DNA of 12,462 bases from Deltaproteobacteria bacterium (GCA_031267005.1 JAIRZX010000043.1:1-12462), one strand, 5' to 3'. Shown: positions 1 through 6,746, counted from the first letter of the stretch. The notes: a model not told the origin generated them from the letters alone. Numbers and translations: made by a program.

Positions 1-25
1 GATCGGCTTGATCGCCGGAAGCGGC

Positions 26-54
26 TTGAAAACCGCCGATTTGGCGGGTAATAT
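26..54 (+). promoter_or_regulatory. sigma70-type promoter for the symporter gene
   Basis: TTGAAA (26-31) and TAATAT (49-54) are separated by exactly 17 bases, a good match to the sigma70 consensus. The spacer itself contains the inverted repeat CCGCC (33-37) / GGCGG (43-47) with a 5-base centre, a typical position for a repressor operator. An octamer CGGCTTGA is repeated at 4-11 and 22-29. Transcription would start near 61 and give a leader of about 160 bases before the ATG. The promoter call rests on sequence match only. Confidence 0.6.
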
Positions 55-94
55 GCGAAACCGCATTGAGACGCCGTCCCCCGCCGCCGATGCC

Positions 95-118
95 GCCCGG
101 GCCGCCCGGGCCGTTTTT
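95..118 (+). terminator. intrinsic terminator / possible attenuator in the symporter leader
   Basis: A 7-bp all-GC stem (95-101 with 105-111) closes a CCG loop and is followed after two bases by five T (114-118). This is the geometry of a rho-independent terminator. It lies downstream of the promoter at 26-54 and upstream of the symporter, so it would stop transcripts in the leader unless relieved. Alternatively it ends an unseen gene to the left and the real symporter promoter lies further in, though I see no better promoter there. Confidence 0.5.
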
Positions 119-120
119 CA

Positions 121-177
121 CGGGCGTTCCCGCCCGCCACAGCGGCCGCCCGCTCCGGGCGTTCGAGCTAAACGCCC
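121..177 (+). promoter_or_regulatory. two further leader hairpins before the symporter
   Basis: CGGGCG (121-126) pairs with CGCCCG (131-136) over a TTCC loop, and GGGCGTT (157-163) pairs with AACGCCC (171-177) over a 7-base loop. The arms of the two hairpins are partly interchangeable (GGGCG with CGCCC), so alternative folds are possible. Together with the terminator-like hairpin just upstream they make a structured leader, but no known riboswitch class was recognised. Confidence 0.4.
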
Positions 178-224
178 TGGACACGCGACGCGCGGGATAA
201 GCTCCAGAGGCGTTGGAACCGAAT

Positions 225-1565
225 ATGAGCCCCCCAAAAAAACCGAAAACTTCCGGATTCCTTTCCTGGTACTTCCGCGTCAACCTGCTCAAGCGCATCC
301 TGACAGGCCTTGTCCTGGGCGCCGTTTGCGGCTGCGTCCTGGGCGCCTTTCCGCAGGCAGCCGCCCTTTTCGTCGACAACGCCAGGATATTCGGCGATCT
401 TTTCATCCGCCTGCTCAAAATGATCGTCGTGCCGGTCATCCTGTTCTCGCTCGTGACAGGCGCGGCCAGCATCAGCCCGAGCCAGCTCGGCCGCGTGGGG
501 CTCAAGACGCTGTTGTACTATTTCGCGACCAGCGTCATCTCCGTGGCCATAGCCCTCGCCCTCGCCAACCTCCTCCGCCCCGGCCAGAACATGGGCATCG
601 CGGGCGACGCCGCCGTGAAGGGCACGGAAGCGCACGCGCCGCCCCTATCCCAGATCCTACTGGAGATCGTGCCCACCAACCCCGCCGAATCGCTGGCCAG
701 GGGCGACGTGCTGCCCATCATCTTCTTCGCCCTGGTCTTCGGCATCGCGCTGGCCGTCGTGCGCGACTCCAAGGACGGGAAGGTGGCCGCCGCCGCCGAC
801 AGGCTCTTTGAACTGTGCTCCATCTGCGCGGAAACCATGTACAAGGTCGTGGGCGGCATCATGCAGTACGCGCCTGTCGGCGTTTTCGTGCTGATAGCCG
901 TCGTTTTCGCCCAGCAGGGGCCGAAAGCCGTGGGCTCGCTGCTCTTCGTGACCCTGACCGTTTACGTCAGCCTCGCGGTCCACCTGGTTGTCGGCTACGG
1001 GGGGATGCTGCGCGTTATTTCAAAACTCAGTTTCGTTAAATTCGTGAAAGGCGCGTACGCCGCCTCGCTCACCGCTTTCGTGACCCGCTCATCCAACGGA
1101 ACGCTGCCGGTCACGATGCGCGTTTGCGAAGACAAGATGGGCGTGCCGCGCTCCGTTTCCTCCTTCACCCTGCCGGTGGGCGCCACTATCAATATGGACG
1201 GCACAGCGATCTACCTCGCCGTCTGCGCCATGTTCATCGGCTTCGCCACGGGCCAGCCCCTGACTTTAAACCAGCAGCTGACGGTCATGATCACCGCCAC
1301 TTTAGCCTCCGTCGGCACGGCCGGCGTTCCGGGGGCGGGCGCCATCATGCTGCTCATGGTGCTCGAATCGATCGACCTGCCGGTGACGGCAGGATCGTCC
1401 GTCGCGGCCGCCTACGCCATGATCCTAGGGATCGACTCCCTGCTCGACATGGGGCGCACCTGCATGAACGTGACCGGCGACATGGCGGGCGCGGTCATCG
1501 TCAGCAAGAGCGAACGCGTCCTCGACGAGGGCAAGTGGTCGTCAGCCGTCATCCCAGGCCCATGA
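225..1565 (+). CDS. acidic amino acid (glutamate/aspartate):cation symporter, DAACS/SLC1 family
   Basis: Inner-membrane secondary transporter of 446 aa, full length for the family, that imports dicarboxylic amino acids with Na+ or H+. The C-terminal half carries the whole GltPh-type signature: HP1 serine-rich motif SSNGTLPVT (from about residue 289), TM7 NMDGT (323-327), HP2 GTAGVPG (364-370), and TM8 with D404, D408, R411, T412 and N415 in the context GIDSLLDMGRTCMNVTGD. The arginine matches GltPh R397, which binds the substrate side-chain carboxylate, so an acidic substrate is likely; C4-dicarboxylates remain possible. ATG 225 is preferred; an in-frame TTG at 213 is only two bases from AGAGG (206-210), too close to use it. 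It stands alone behind a structured leader. No frameshift is seen. Confidence 0.93.
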   Translation: MSPPKKPKTSGFLSWYFRVNLLKRILTGLVLGAVCGCVLGAFPQAAALFVDNARIFGDLFIRLLKMIVVPVILFSLVTGAASISPSQLGRVGLKTLLYYFATSVISVAIALALANLLRPGQNMGIAGDAAVKGTEAHAPPLSQILLEIVPTNPAESLARGDVLPIIFFALVFGIALAVVRDSKDGKVAAAADRLFELCSICAETMYKVVGGIMQYAPVGVFVLIAVVFAQQGPKAVGSLLFVTLTVYVSLAVHLVVGYGGMLRVISKLSFVKFVKGAYAASLTAFVTRSSNGTLPVTMRVCEDKMGVPRSVSSFTLPVGATINMDGTAIYLAVCAMFIGFATGQPLTLNQQLTVMITATLASVGTAGVPGAGAIMLLMVLESIDLPVTAGSSVAAAYAMILGIDSLLDMGRTCMNVTGDMAGAVIVSKSERVLDEGKWSSAVIPGP

Positions 1566-2510
1566 CATGCCGCCGCCTTTGCCCCTCGCGGGGCAGGGGG
1601 AGGCGACAGTAAGCCAGTCGGCTTGACGGCAGCGGGAGTGACGGCAGGCTGTTCGCGCTTCCGGAGGCGCCGCCAGCAGCGCGGAGGCATCGAAGCGCTC
1701 CGGCCCCTTGGGGGCACGGACTCCCCTCCCTGGAAGGCCGAAGGCCGGGCGTCCGGAGGAGAGCAGGGAGCATGGAGCGGCCTGTGGCCAAGCGGCGCGA
1801 GATGACAGCAACGGCTCGTGACTCAACCGGGGACAGCAGGGCCGGGGAGGCCCAACCGGCGTTACCGGTGACCATGTCAGGCGCGGGAAGGGCCGGTTCC
1901 GAGGCGATCGCCCTTGCGGCTTTCCCGGCGAAGGATCGGACTGCCCTGCGCTGACGCTGGACAACGACCGCTCCGTCCGGCTCCGAGGCCCGGCTCCGAG
2001 GCCCGGGTTCAGAGACTCGATCCGGTTAAGGGGAGAACCCGGGACGGGCCTTGCCCGCGTACTGGACGCTCTCGGCCCGGGCCGCTGTCTCGGCAATACC
2101 CCGGGCAGGAAACCGGCGCCCAACAAACTCCGACCAACGGTCGCTTCAGGGGCAAACGCAGCCGGGACAGGCGAAATTGAACTCTGCCGCGGCCGCGCGA
2201 AGCCATGTGGCGCAGATACAGTCGGCGCCCTCAAACCCAGAGGTGAGCTTCCCGAAGCCTTGGAACGCCAAGCCCTCCCCGCTGAGGAAGGGGTCCCGCC
2301 GGACCGGCTTCCGGTCGCTCTTGACGCAGTCAGGCTTAACCGAAGCGTTAGCTGGATTGCCGTCAGCCACCGCTCCCCCCGCTCCATATTCATAATTAAG
2401 GGGTTAGCGCGAGCCCCGGCCGCTGTCGCCAGGGAGAAAAGCGAGGAATTCGTATCCCCGCTACAATAACCTGCGGGGGAGACAGCGAACCCGGTCAAAA
2501 AAAATTATTG
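1566..2510. other. long GC-rich spacer with no confident gene
   Basis: Apart from the doubtful small ORF at 2146-2370 this stretch holds no recognisable gene. A hairpin just after the symporter stop (GCCCC 1581-1585 / GGGGC 1590-1594, extendable by one or two pairs) lacks a following T tract, so it is a weak terminator candidate. A 13-bp unit (CGGCTCCGAGGCC) is duplicated in tandem at 1978-2003. Near the right end are nested inverted repeats: CGCTGTC (2431-2437) with GACAGCG (2481-2487), enclosing CCCCGC (2456-2461) with GCGGGG (2473-2478). Long open frames here look like chance products of high GC, being rich in Arg, Pro, Ser and Gly with no domain. Confidence 0.5.
2146..2370 (-). CDS. possible small Cys-containing protein, unrecognised
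   Basis: 74 codons from GTG, in a region otherwise free of genes. I do not recognise it. In its favour: by hand count G+C rises to roughly 80 percent at third codon positions against about 50 percent at second positions, the pattern of real genes in GC-rich genomes, and residue composition is balanced, unlike overlapping frames. Cysteines gather at the end in CIC and CPGCVCP. Against it: no good ribosome site (GGGGGAG lies only two or three bases before GTG), no promoter found, and no homologue known to me. The same frame stays open for another 39 codons after its TGA, to TAA at 2026-2028, so it could be a decayed remnant of something longer. Confidence 0.27.
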   Translation of the reverse strand: MADGNPANASVKPDCVKSDRKPVRRDPFLSGEGLAFQGFGKLTSGFEGADCICATWLRAAAAEFNFACPGCVCP

Positions 2511-2537
2511 GAAAAAACGCGTGCGTTAACGAACGCG
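2511..2537 (-). terminator. intrinsic terminator of the HipA-like gene, overlapping its stop
   Basis: Positions 2518-2537 form a near-perfect palindrome (nine of ten pairs) centred on CGTTAACG. Read on the minus strand it is followed directly by a run of six T (2512-2517). The TAA stop codon of the kinase gene (2526-2528) lies within the hairpin, so translation ending there could influence folding. Confidence 0.6.
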
Positions 2538-3755
2538 AGGCCCAGACCTGCGACCACTGCGAGATTTTTCGCGAAGCAATTCGGGGTGGAGGATGGCGTT
2601 TTCGAGGAATTGGACGCGCCATGCAAGAGCCTGGCGGATCTTATCAATACGGGACGGGGTGATTAATTCGGTTGGAATGAACATGCTGGCGATTTGGTCA
2701 GGAATAATTTTTAGTTTATCAATATCGATCCACGAAAAATCGTTCACGTGAAGCAGCTGCTTGCGGAAATCTTTCCTGAACGGCTTGCATTCCCCTATTT
2801 CTCTTACAAATATGTTATCGGTGCCGCGTTCGTTCCAGAGGCAGTTTCCCGTATCGAACACGGGCGAGAACCCTTTCCATTCGAGCGTGTCTGCATTCCT
2901 GACAGCTCCGAAATTATTGAAATGGCGATCGGTATTAAACAGGATGAAATCAATGATAAAAATTCTGTCTAATGCTTCCCTTGCGCCGGTGATGCCTAAT
3001 TTTTCGCAACGCCCGATGAAGAAATCATACTTGCGGGAAGCGTTAAGCGGCATGCCGTACAATCTATCGGCAATGTAAAAAGCTGAAACGAAATCGGTAT
3101 CGGTGTCCACGAAAGTCTCGCACAGGGAATAGCGCTTGCCGCCAATGACAGTGAACTCATAATGGACGTGCTGGATGCCAAGAGATTCCATCACCTTCGA
3201 AGCTATAGCTTCGTTCTGAGGCTCCTGGAAATAAGGGAGTTTTCCGCCTTTCATAAGCACCCTTCTGCCTTCGCATATAATCCATCTTTTTGGCAACATG
3301 CCTGAAGAGGACGAGTCAGGCGAAAAGAATGGTTTGCTTCTTGCGCCATTCACGCGCTTCACGATTCCCAGGAGGATATCGCCCAAATCTCCGGAGAACC
3401 CATTTTGGAAAAAATTAACGTCTCTCCAGGCGATCCCGCTTCCGGCTGGTCTCATCCAATATTGATCGGAAAGCGATAGCCCCAGGGAATCCAGAAGGAG
3501 CTGGTTAGGATACGGCAACCCGACATTTTCAATGAATTTTGTCAATCCCGATCTTTCTTTGGGGATAGATCTCTCGTTTAACCACCCCTCAAGCTTTGAA
3601 GGATTGCACTTCAGCGAACTCGATTGCGTCGTGCCGATCGGTAAATGCTCTGGTGCGGCGACATCCATAATTTTATCGATCAGGGTTATATTATACCTAG
3701 TCGAAAGTTTGAGAACGGCCACAGGAATATCTTTGTGCATCAGCTCGTAGTCCAT
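2526..3755 (-). CDS. HipA-like Ser/Thr kinase, stand-alone
   Basis: 409 aa with the C-terminal kinase fold of HipA-type proteins. Visible elements: a nucleotide-binding lysine candidate K169 in VLMKGG, E182 in QNEAIAS, the catalytic loop with D269 and NTDRHFNN (N274, D276, H278, N281), and the metal-binding FDTGN (D301). Residues 91-130 (SLSDQYW, then WRDVNFF) resemble N-terminal segments of HipA-like proteins without a HipB partner; this is from memory. HipA kinases phosphorylate protein targets such as aminoacyl-tRNA synthetases; the target here is unknown. No HipB-like HTH antitoxin precedes it. AAGG ten bases before the ATG is a weak ribosome site. Base composition is clearly more AT-rich than other genes here, suggesting transfer. 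It could act as a toxin, a phage-defence kinase or a regulator. Confidence 0.82.
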   Translation of the reverse strand: MDYELMHKDIPVAVLKLSTRYNITLIDKIMDVAAPEHLPIGTTQSSSLKCNPSKLEGWLNERSIPKERSGLTKFIENVGLPYPNQLLLDSLGLSLSDQYWMRPAGSGIAWRDVNFFQNGFSGDLGDILLGIVKRVNGARSKPFFSPDSSSSGMLPKRWIICEGRRVLMKGGKLPYFQEPQNEAIASKVMESLGIQHVHYEFTVIGGKRYSLCETFVDTDTDFVSAFYIADRLYGMPLNASRKYDFFIGRCEKLGITGAREALDRIFIIDFILFNTDRHFNNFGAVRNADTLEWKGFSPVFDTGNCLWNERGTDNIFVREIGECKPFRKDFRKQLLHVNDFSWIDIDKLKIIPDQIASMFIPTELITPSRIDKIRQALAWRVQFLENAILHPELLREKSRSGRRSGPRVR

Positions 3756-3802
3756 ATTTCGTTAACCTTAATTTTGGTTGAAAGAAACGGCCTATACATT
3801 TA

Positions 3803-3831
3803 ATTCTAATATTTCTTAATCCCCATGTCAA
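3803..3831 (-). promoter_or_regulatory. sigma70-type promoter for the HipA-like gene
   Basis: Read on the minus strand, TTGACA (3826-3831) and TAGAAT (3803-3808) are separated by 17 bases, giving 11 of 12 consensus positions. This places the start of transcription near 3796, about 40 bases before the ATG at 3755. No operator-like palindrome is obvious within it. Confidence 0.68.
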
Positions 3832-4141
3832 GACCCATTGTGTCTATCCAATAACCCGCGAAGAAGCCTTCACGCTTAGGGGCCTCCAAGTGCAGTTCAG
3901 GTAAGAGTGTACCTTCAGGGGGGCTGGACAGATCAATGTATGAGCAGCTCCGCCTAGCCTTATGGCAAACAGGTGACATCAGCACAAAAACATGAAGATT
4001 GTTTCACTGAGTGTGGTGGTATGCTTGGATCTCCTTATGGAAACTCAGCGAGAAGTGATTTAGACAAATTCTTAAACTGCAGTCAAGAATCTGGAAAAGC
4101 GGTTGGCGCGGTTCCCGGCGGAATTGAATTAAACGCCAAGC

Positions 4142-4242
4142 TATTGGCATTTCAATTAAATTTTAGAAAAAGCGTGGCAGTAAAACCTACAAGCAAGGCC
4201 ATATCTCGGATATTATTCTAATATTTAATTGAAATGGCAATA
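4142..4242. repeat. long imperfect inverted repeat, 27-base arms
   Basis: Arm 4142-4168 matches the reverse complement of 4216-4242 at 24 or 25 of 27 positions, including a core (GCATTTCAATTAAAT type) broken by a single mismatch. The spacer is 47 bases. The end of the right arm (TTCTAATATTT, 4216-4226) recurs at 3804-3814, over the promoter of the HipA-like gene. It could be a terminator-type hairpin, ends of a tiny mobile element, or a protein-binding site. No flanking target duplication was seen. Confidence 0.6.
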
Positions 4243-4391
4243 TCAAGAGTAGAGCTGCCGTCCGCGTTTGCGGAACCTATCCAGGTGCAATAGCCGAGTA
4301 GCCTGGCGGCACACTGGCGTCTTTCCCGGCAAAAAAACGGAACTGCGCTTGCGTACGCGTCGAAGGTCCGTCCAGGTCGGGTCCGGTGAAG

Positions 4392-4415
4392 GTGCAAGTG
4401 CAAGTGCAAGTGCAA
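4392..4415 (+). repeat. hexamer tandem repeat (GTGCAA)4
   Basis: Four perfect copies of GTGCAA. Being a multiple of three, copy-number change would keep any frame; read on the plus strand it gives Ala-Ser or Cys-Lys type dipeptides, but no real gene covers it. Confidence 0.9.
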
Positions 4416-4428
4416 GTCCAAAGGCTAG

Positions 4429-4455
4429 GGCAGTGGCAGGGGCAGGGGCAGGGGC
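4429..4455 (+). repeat. hexamer tandem repeat, GGCAGG type
   Basis: One GGCAGT, three perfect GGCAGG units (4435-4452) and a partial GGC. It lies only 13 bases after the GTGCAA array, making a compound microsatellite. Confidence 0.85.
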
Positions 4456-4718
4456 CGCCGCCGTGGACGGAACGTCGGGCCTGAACAACCCGGCCGATCG
4501 AGGGGGGGTTCCGCCTTCTCGGCTTCGAGGGCTACTGTGGCGAAATAGTTAAGGACAAAGGCGAGAAAACTATTAGGCAAAGAAGAAAAGCTGGAATGGC
4601 ATGATCGGACCATGGAACCGGCAACGTAAATTCACGACAAGATCAAAGACAGGAAAAAAATCCCGAATAAGACTGAATAAGATCGATAAGCATTTGACAT
4701 AAAAAAAATAATAAAAAA

Positions 4719-4760
4719 TAAAAAAATAAAAAAATAAAAAAATAAAAAAAATAAAAAAAT
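4719..4760 (+). repeat. A-rich octamer array (TAAAAAAA)n
   Basis: T residues at 4719, 4727, 4735, 4743, 4752 and 4760 punctuate runs of seven or eight A, so the unit is about 8 bases and repeats five times. An irregular A-rich lead-in starts at 4701, just after TTGACA (4694-4699). On the other strand it makes a Phe-rich frame that I regard as an artefact. Confidence 0.85.
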
Positions 4761-5540
4761 GAATATTGTCATTCATATTAAATATATAAAAACGCTCGTG
4801 GTTATCATTGAAAATTAAGGTTATATCTTGGAAATTATTAAATAGTAAATTTTAATAAAAATAATTTCATGATAATTATTAATTAAAACCGATGGCCGAA
4901 TTTTTTCCACCATCCGTTCTTTTCCGAGGGTCCATGCGTCACAATGGAACTTGCGCTAAGATATGGGTACCAATCCAAAGCTTACTAAGGATAAATTTGG
5001 AATTATAAATTCGGATAATAAAAATGAGGTAAAAGACTGAAGACAAATTATAATTAGGAATTAAAAACAATCAGTGGAGGGAGGAAAATATTTATCCGAT
5101 GGAAGTAGGCTTTGACGGGAGGAGGTCGGCAGGAATCTGCGGGGTTCCATAAATCTAAAGAGTCAATTCAAGGGACGTTAACCTGACGGTTCCGGCGCCG
5201 CGACGGGAATTAGCCGTCCAGGAACCATTAGAGTTCCCGGGCAGGTGGGCGTACGCCTGAGCTTAAGCAGTTATGCTATGACTAGCCGGACAGTTTCCGC
5301 AGCAGCGCGAGAGATGCCTGACCCAGCGCAGTGCGGCAACGGCTCCTGAAAATGAAAAGCCAAATGGCCTCCGGGCACTGCCAGGGGGTACGCGAAAGGT
5401 TACACCGAATTGCTTGCGTGCCCCCAACCCGGCGCCCTTCGAAGATAAAGAACACACGACTCCGCCCGCAAAACTGGGTGTCGGAGAAATTACGGGACGC
5501 GGACGGGCCCCGCCGGGTTCCCGGAACGCCCGTATCCGGC

Positions 5541-5576
5541 GTGAGGAGCGGAAATGCGCGGAAGTCCGCCCCTCAC
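5541..5576 (-). terminator. strong hairpin at the 3' end of the first TetR gene
   Basis: GTGAGGAGCGGA (5541-5552) pairs with TCCGCCCCTCAC (5565-5576) at 11 of 12 positions over a 12-base loop. The TGA stop codon of the TetR gene (5573-5575) is inside the stem. No T tract follows, so it may serve as an RNA-stabilising or weak terminator hairpin rather than a classical intrinsic terminator. Confidence 0.45.
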
Positions 5577-6175
5577 GGGCTGGAAACTAACTTCTCGTAC
5601 ATGGCCCATACCGCGTCCAGGCGCTTGCCGAAGAACTGTGGGCAGTACAGGCTGGCCACGTGGACGCTGTCCATGACGGACAACGTCGCTTCCGCGAGCA
5701 GGTCGAGGCTCTCGGGAACCGCGCCGTGGTCCGCGAGCGCCCGCTTGAAGAGCTCTATAAGGTCGGGGAAGAACTCCATGCCCAAGGCGCTTACCGGCTC
5801 GCTCAGATCTAACGGGGGGGTGTAGACGGAGCGGAGCAGGAACCTGTAGCAGGGCGGGTCCTCGTCCAAGCGGTCCTTCAGGGAGACGAAGTAGCGGTTG
5901 AGGCCGTCCAGGAGGCCCCCTTCGACGAGCATGCCGCACATGACCCTGAGTTCCCTGCCCATCACTCTCCGAAGAAGGCCCATGAAGAGGTCCTCCTTGC
6001 TCTGGCAGTGGGCGTAGACCGAGGACTTGCGTATGCCGGCCCCCCTCGCGATGTCGGAAACGTGGGCCCCGTCGTAACCCTTCGCGGCGAAGAGCCTCAG
6101 GGCGGAAGCCTGGAGCTTCGTGAAGACGGGCAAGGGCTCCGGCGGATCGGCGTAGGCGGGCATTTCCAGCGGCAA
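5573..6175 (-). CDS. TetR/AcrR-family transcriptional regulator (paralogue 1)
   Basis: Dimeric DNA-binding repressor of 200 aa. The N-terminal TetR helix-turn-helix spans about residues 18-64 (FTKLQASALRLF, GYDGAHVSDIA, GIRKSSVYAHCQSKEDLF). The C-terminal ligand and dimer domain carries EDPP (105-108), RSVYTPP (115-121) and YCPQ (177-180). I chose TTG at 6173-6175 because GGAGG (6183-6187) stands seven bases before it; this also makes the protein exactly as long as its paralogue at 8374-8976, with which it aligns without a gap (about 85 of 200 identical, 32 of 47 in the DNA-binding part, by hand). A longer frame to ATG 6226 would ignore the ribosome site. It has its own promoter. Ligand and targets are unknown. 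Confidence 0.9.
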   Translation of the reverse strand: MPLEMPAYADPPEPLPVFTKLQASALRLFAAKGYDGAHVSDIARGAGIRKSSVYAHCQSKEDLFMGLLRRVMGRELRVMCGMLVEGGLLDGLNRYFVSLKDRLDEDPPCYRFLLRSVYTPPLDLSEPVSALGMEFFPDLIELFKRALADHGAVPESLDLLAEATLSVMDSVHVASLYCPQFFGKRLDAVWAMYEKLVSSP

Positions 6176-6182
6176 GTCGTCA

Positions 6183-6187
6183 CCTCC
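6183..6187 (-). promoter_or_regulatory. GGAGG ribosome site that sets a TTG start
   Basis: On the minus strand GGAGGTGA precedes TTG by seven bases and precedes the nearest downstream ATG (6161-6163) by 19. The distance to TTG equals that of GGAGG to the ATG of the paralogous gene at 8976. Confidence 0.75.
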
Positions 6188-6283
6188 GAGGGCAAGCGAA
6201 CGGTCAGCGGGCACGGGACCGGCCATGGCAAGATAGGGGTGCGCCTTTGGGAATAGCCTGCCGTCCGGCCGGTAGGCGATAGA

Positions 6284-6312
6284 AATATAGCCAAAACGGG
6301 GAATTCCGTCAA
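6284..6312 (-). promoter_or_regulatory. sigma70-type promoter for the first TetR gene
   Basis: On the minus strand TTGACG (6307-6312) and TATATT (6284-6289) are 17 bases apart. Transcription would begin near 6277, leaving a leader of about 100 bases to the TTG start. Confidence 0.68.
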
Positions 6313-6746
6313 CTCCAGGGACCTGTCCCGAGAACCGGCAGGTTCCCGGACGTTAACGGATGAGGGTCCCCGTTCCAGGAAAGCTATCCTCGGGCGACCT
6401 CCCGGACCCAAGGGTTCCCGGCGTCCGTAGGTTCCAGGAAACGGCGCAGCGCGGTCCAGGGTCGTACCCGGCGGTTCCGGTACCATTCCGGAAGGTGGCG
6501 GACGGTCGGGCGACGCGCTTGCGGGCTGGAAGCCGGGAACAGCGTCCCGTCACCAGGCCCCAGGCCGCTGGCCGCTGGCCGCAGGCCGCAGACCGCAGAC
6601 CGCAGACCACTGGCCGACGGCAAAGACCTGGAGCCGGTCCGTCCCCCGTCTGCCGGGGACACCGTCGGAGGGGGAAAGGATCATGGCGGGCGCGAACGCC
6701 AGCGGGAGCCCGGCGCAAGCCCGCAGGCGGCGGGCCAGGGTGAGCG
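6313..6746. other. GC-rich spacer with GGTTCC motifs and a heptamer array
   Basis: No gene seen. GGTTCC occurs at 6341, 6413, 6430 and 6473, and a CGTTAACG palindrome at 6352-6359. A 6-bp hairpin GCCCGC (6719-6724) / GCGGGC (6730-6735) lies just after the final TGA of the extended DUF169 frame but lacks a T tract. Confidence 0.45.
6556..6618 (+). repeat. heptamer tandem array, GGCCGCA type, nine units
   Basis: Nine consecutive 7-base units: GGCCCCA, two GGCCGCT, two GGCCGCA, two GACCGCA, GACCACT and GGCCGAC. Neighbouring units are the most alike, as expected from step-by-step slippage growth. Each unit shifts the reading frame, so the array cannot be coding in a stable way. Confidence 0.85.

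Larger units (their letters stand above)
3832..5540. other. AT-rich, gene-poor stretch with a GC-rich islet
   Basis: No convincing gene in about 1.7 kb. The segment 4560-5160 is very AT-rich, whereas 4250-4530 is GC-rich and carries hexamer arrays. An 82-codon frame at 3973-4221 (GTG start) has no ribosome site, domain or known relative. Short in-frame fragments at 3850-3960 look protein-like but do not extend. The overall look is of decayed or foreign DNA beside the kinase gene, but no transposase, integrase or tRNA was recognised. Confidence 0.45.

Noticed and set aside
1542..2498. 318-codon open frame on the minus strand after the symporter
   Set aside because: It is rich in Arg, Pro, Ser and Gly, has no domain or ribosome site, overlaps the end of the symporter, and uses a frame whose base periodicity does not look coding. 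It is a chance open frame in GC-rich DNA.
3973..4221. 82-codon plus-strand frame
   Set aside because: No ribosome site, no recognisable domain, and its end lies within the inverted repeat. A relic is possible but cannot be supported.
4234..4389. Plus-strand frame starting at ATG 4234 with an internal TAG at 4291, resembling the TAG case in the DUF169 gene
   Set aside because: No ribosome site and no similarity to a known protein on either side of the TAG, so there is no evidence that it is coding.
4573..4776. Phe-rich minus-strand frame that looks like a membrane peptide
   Set aside because: The Phe stretch is only the complement of the A-rich octamer array; no ribosome site is present.
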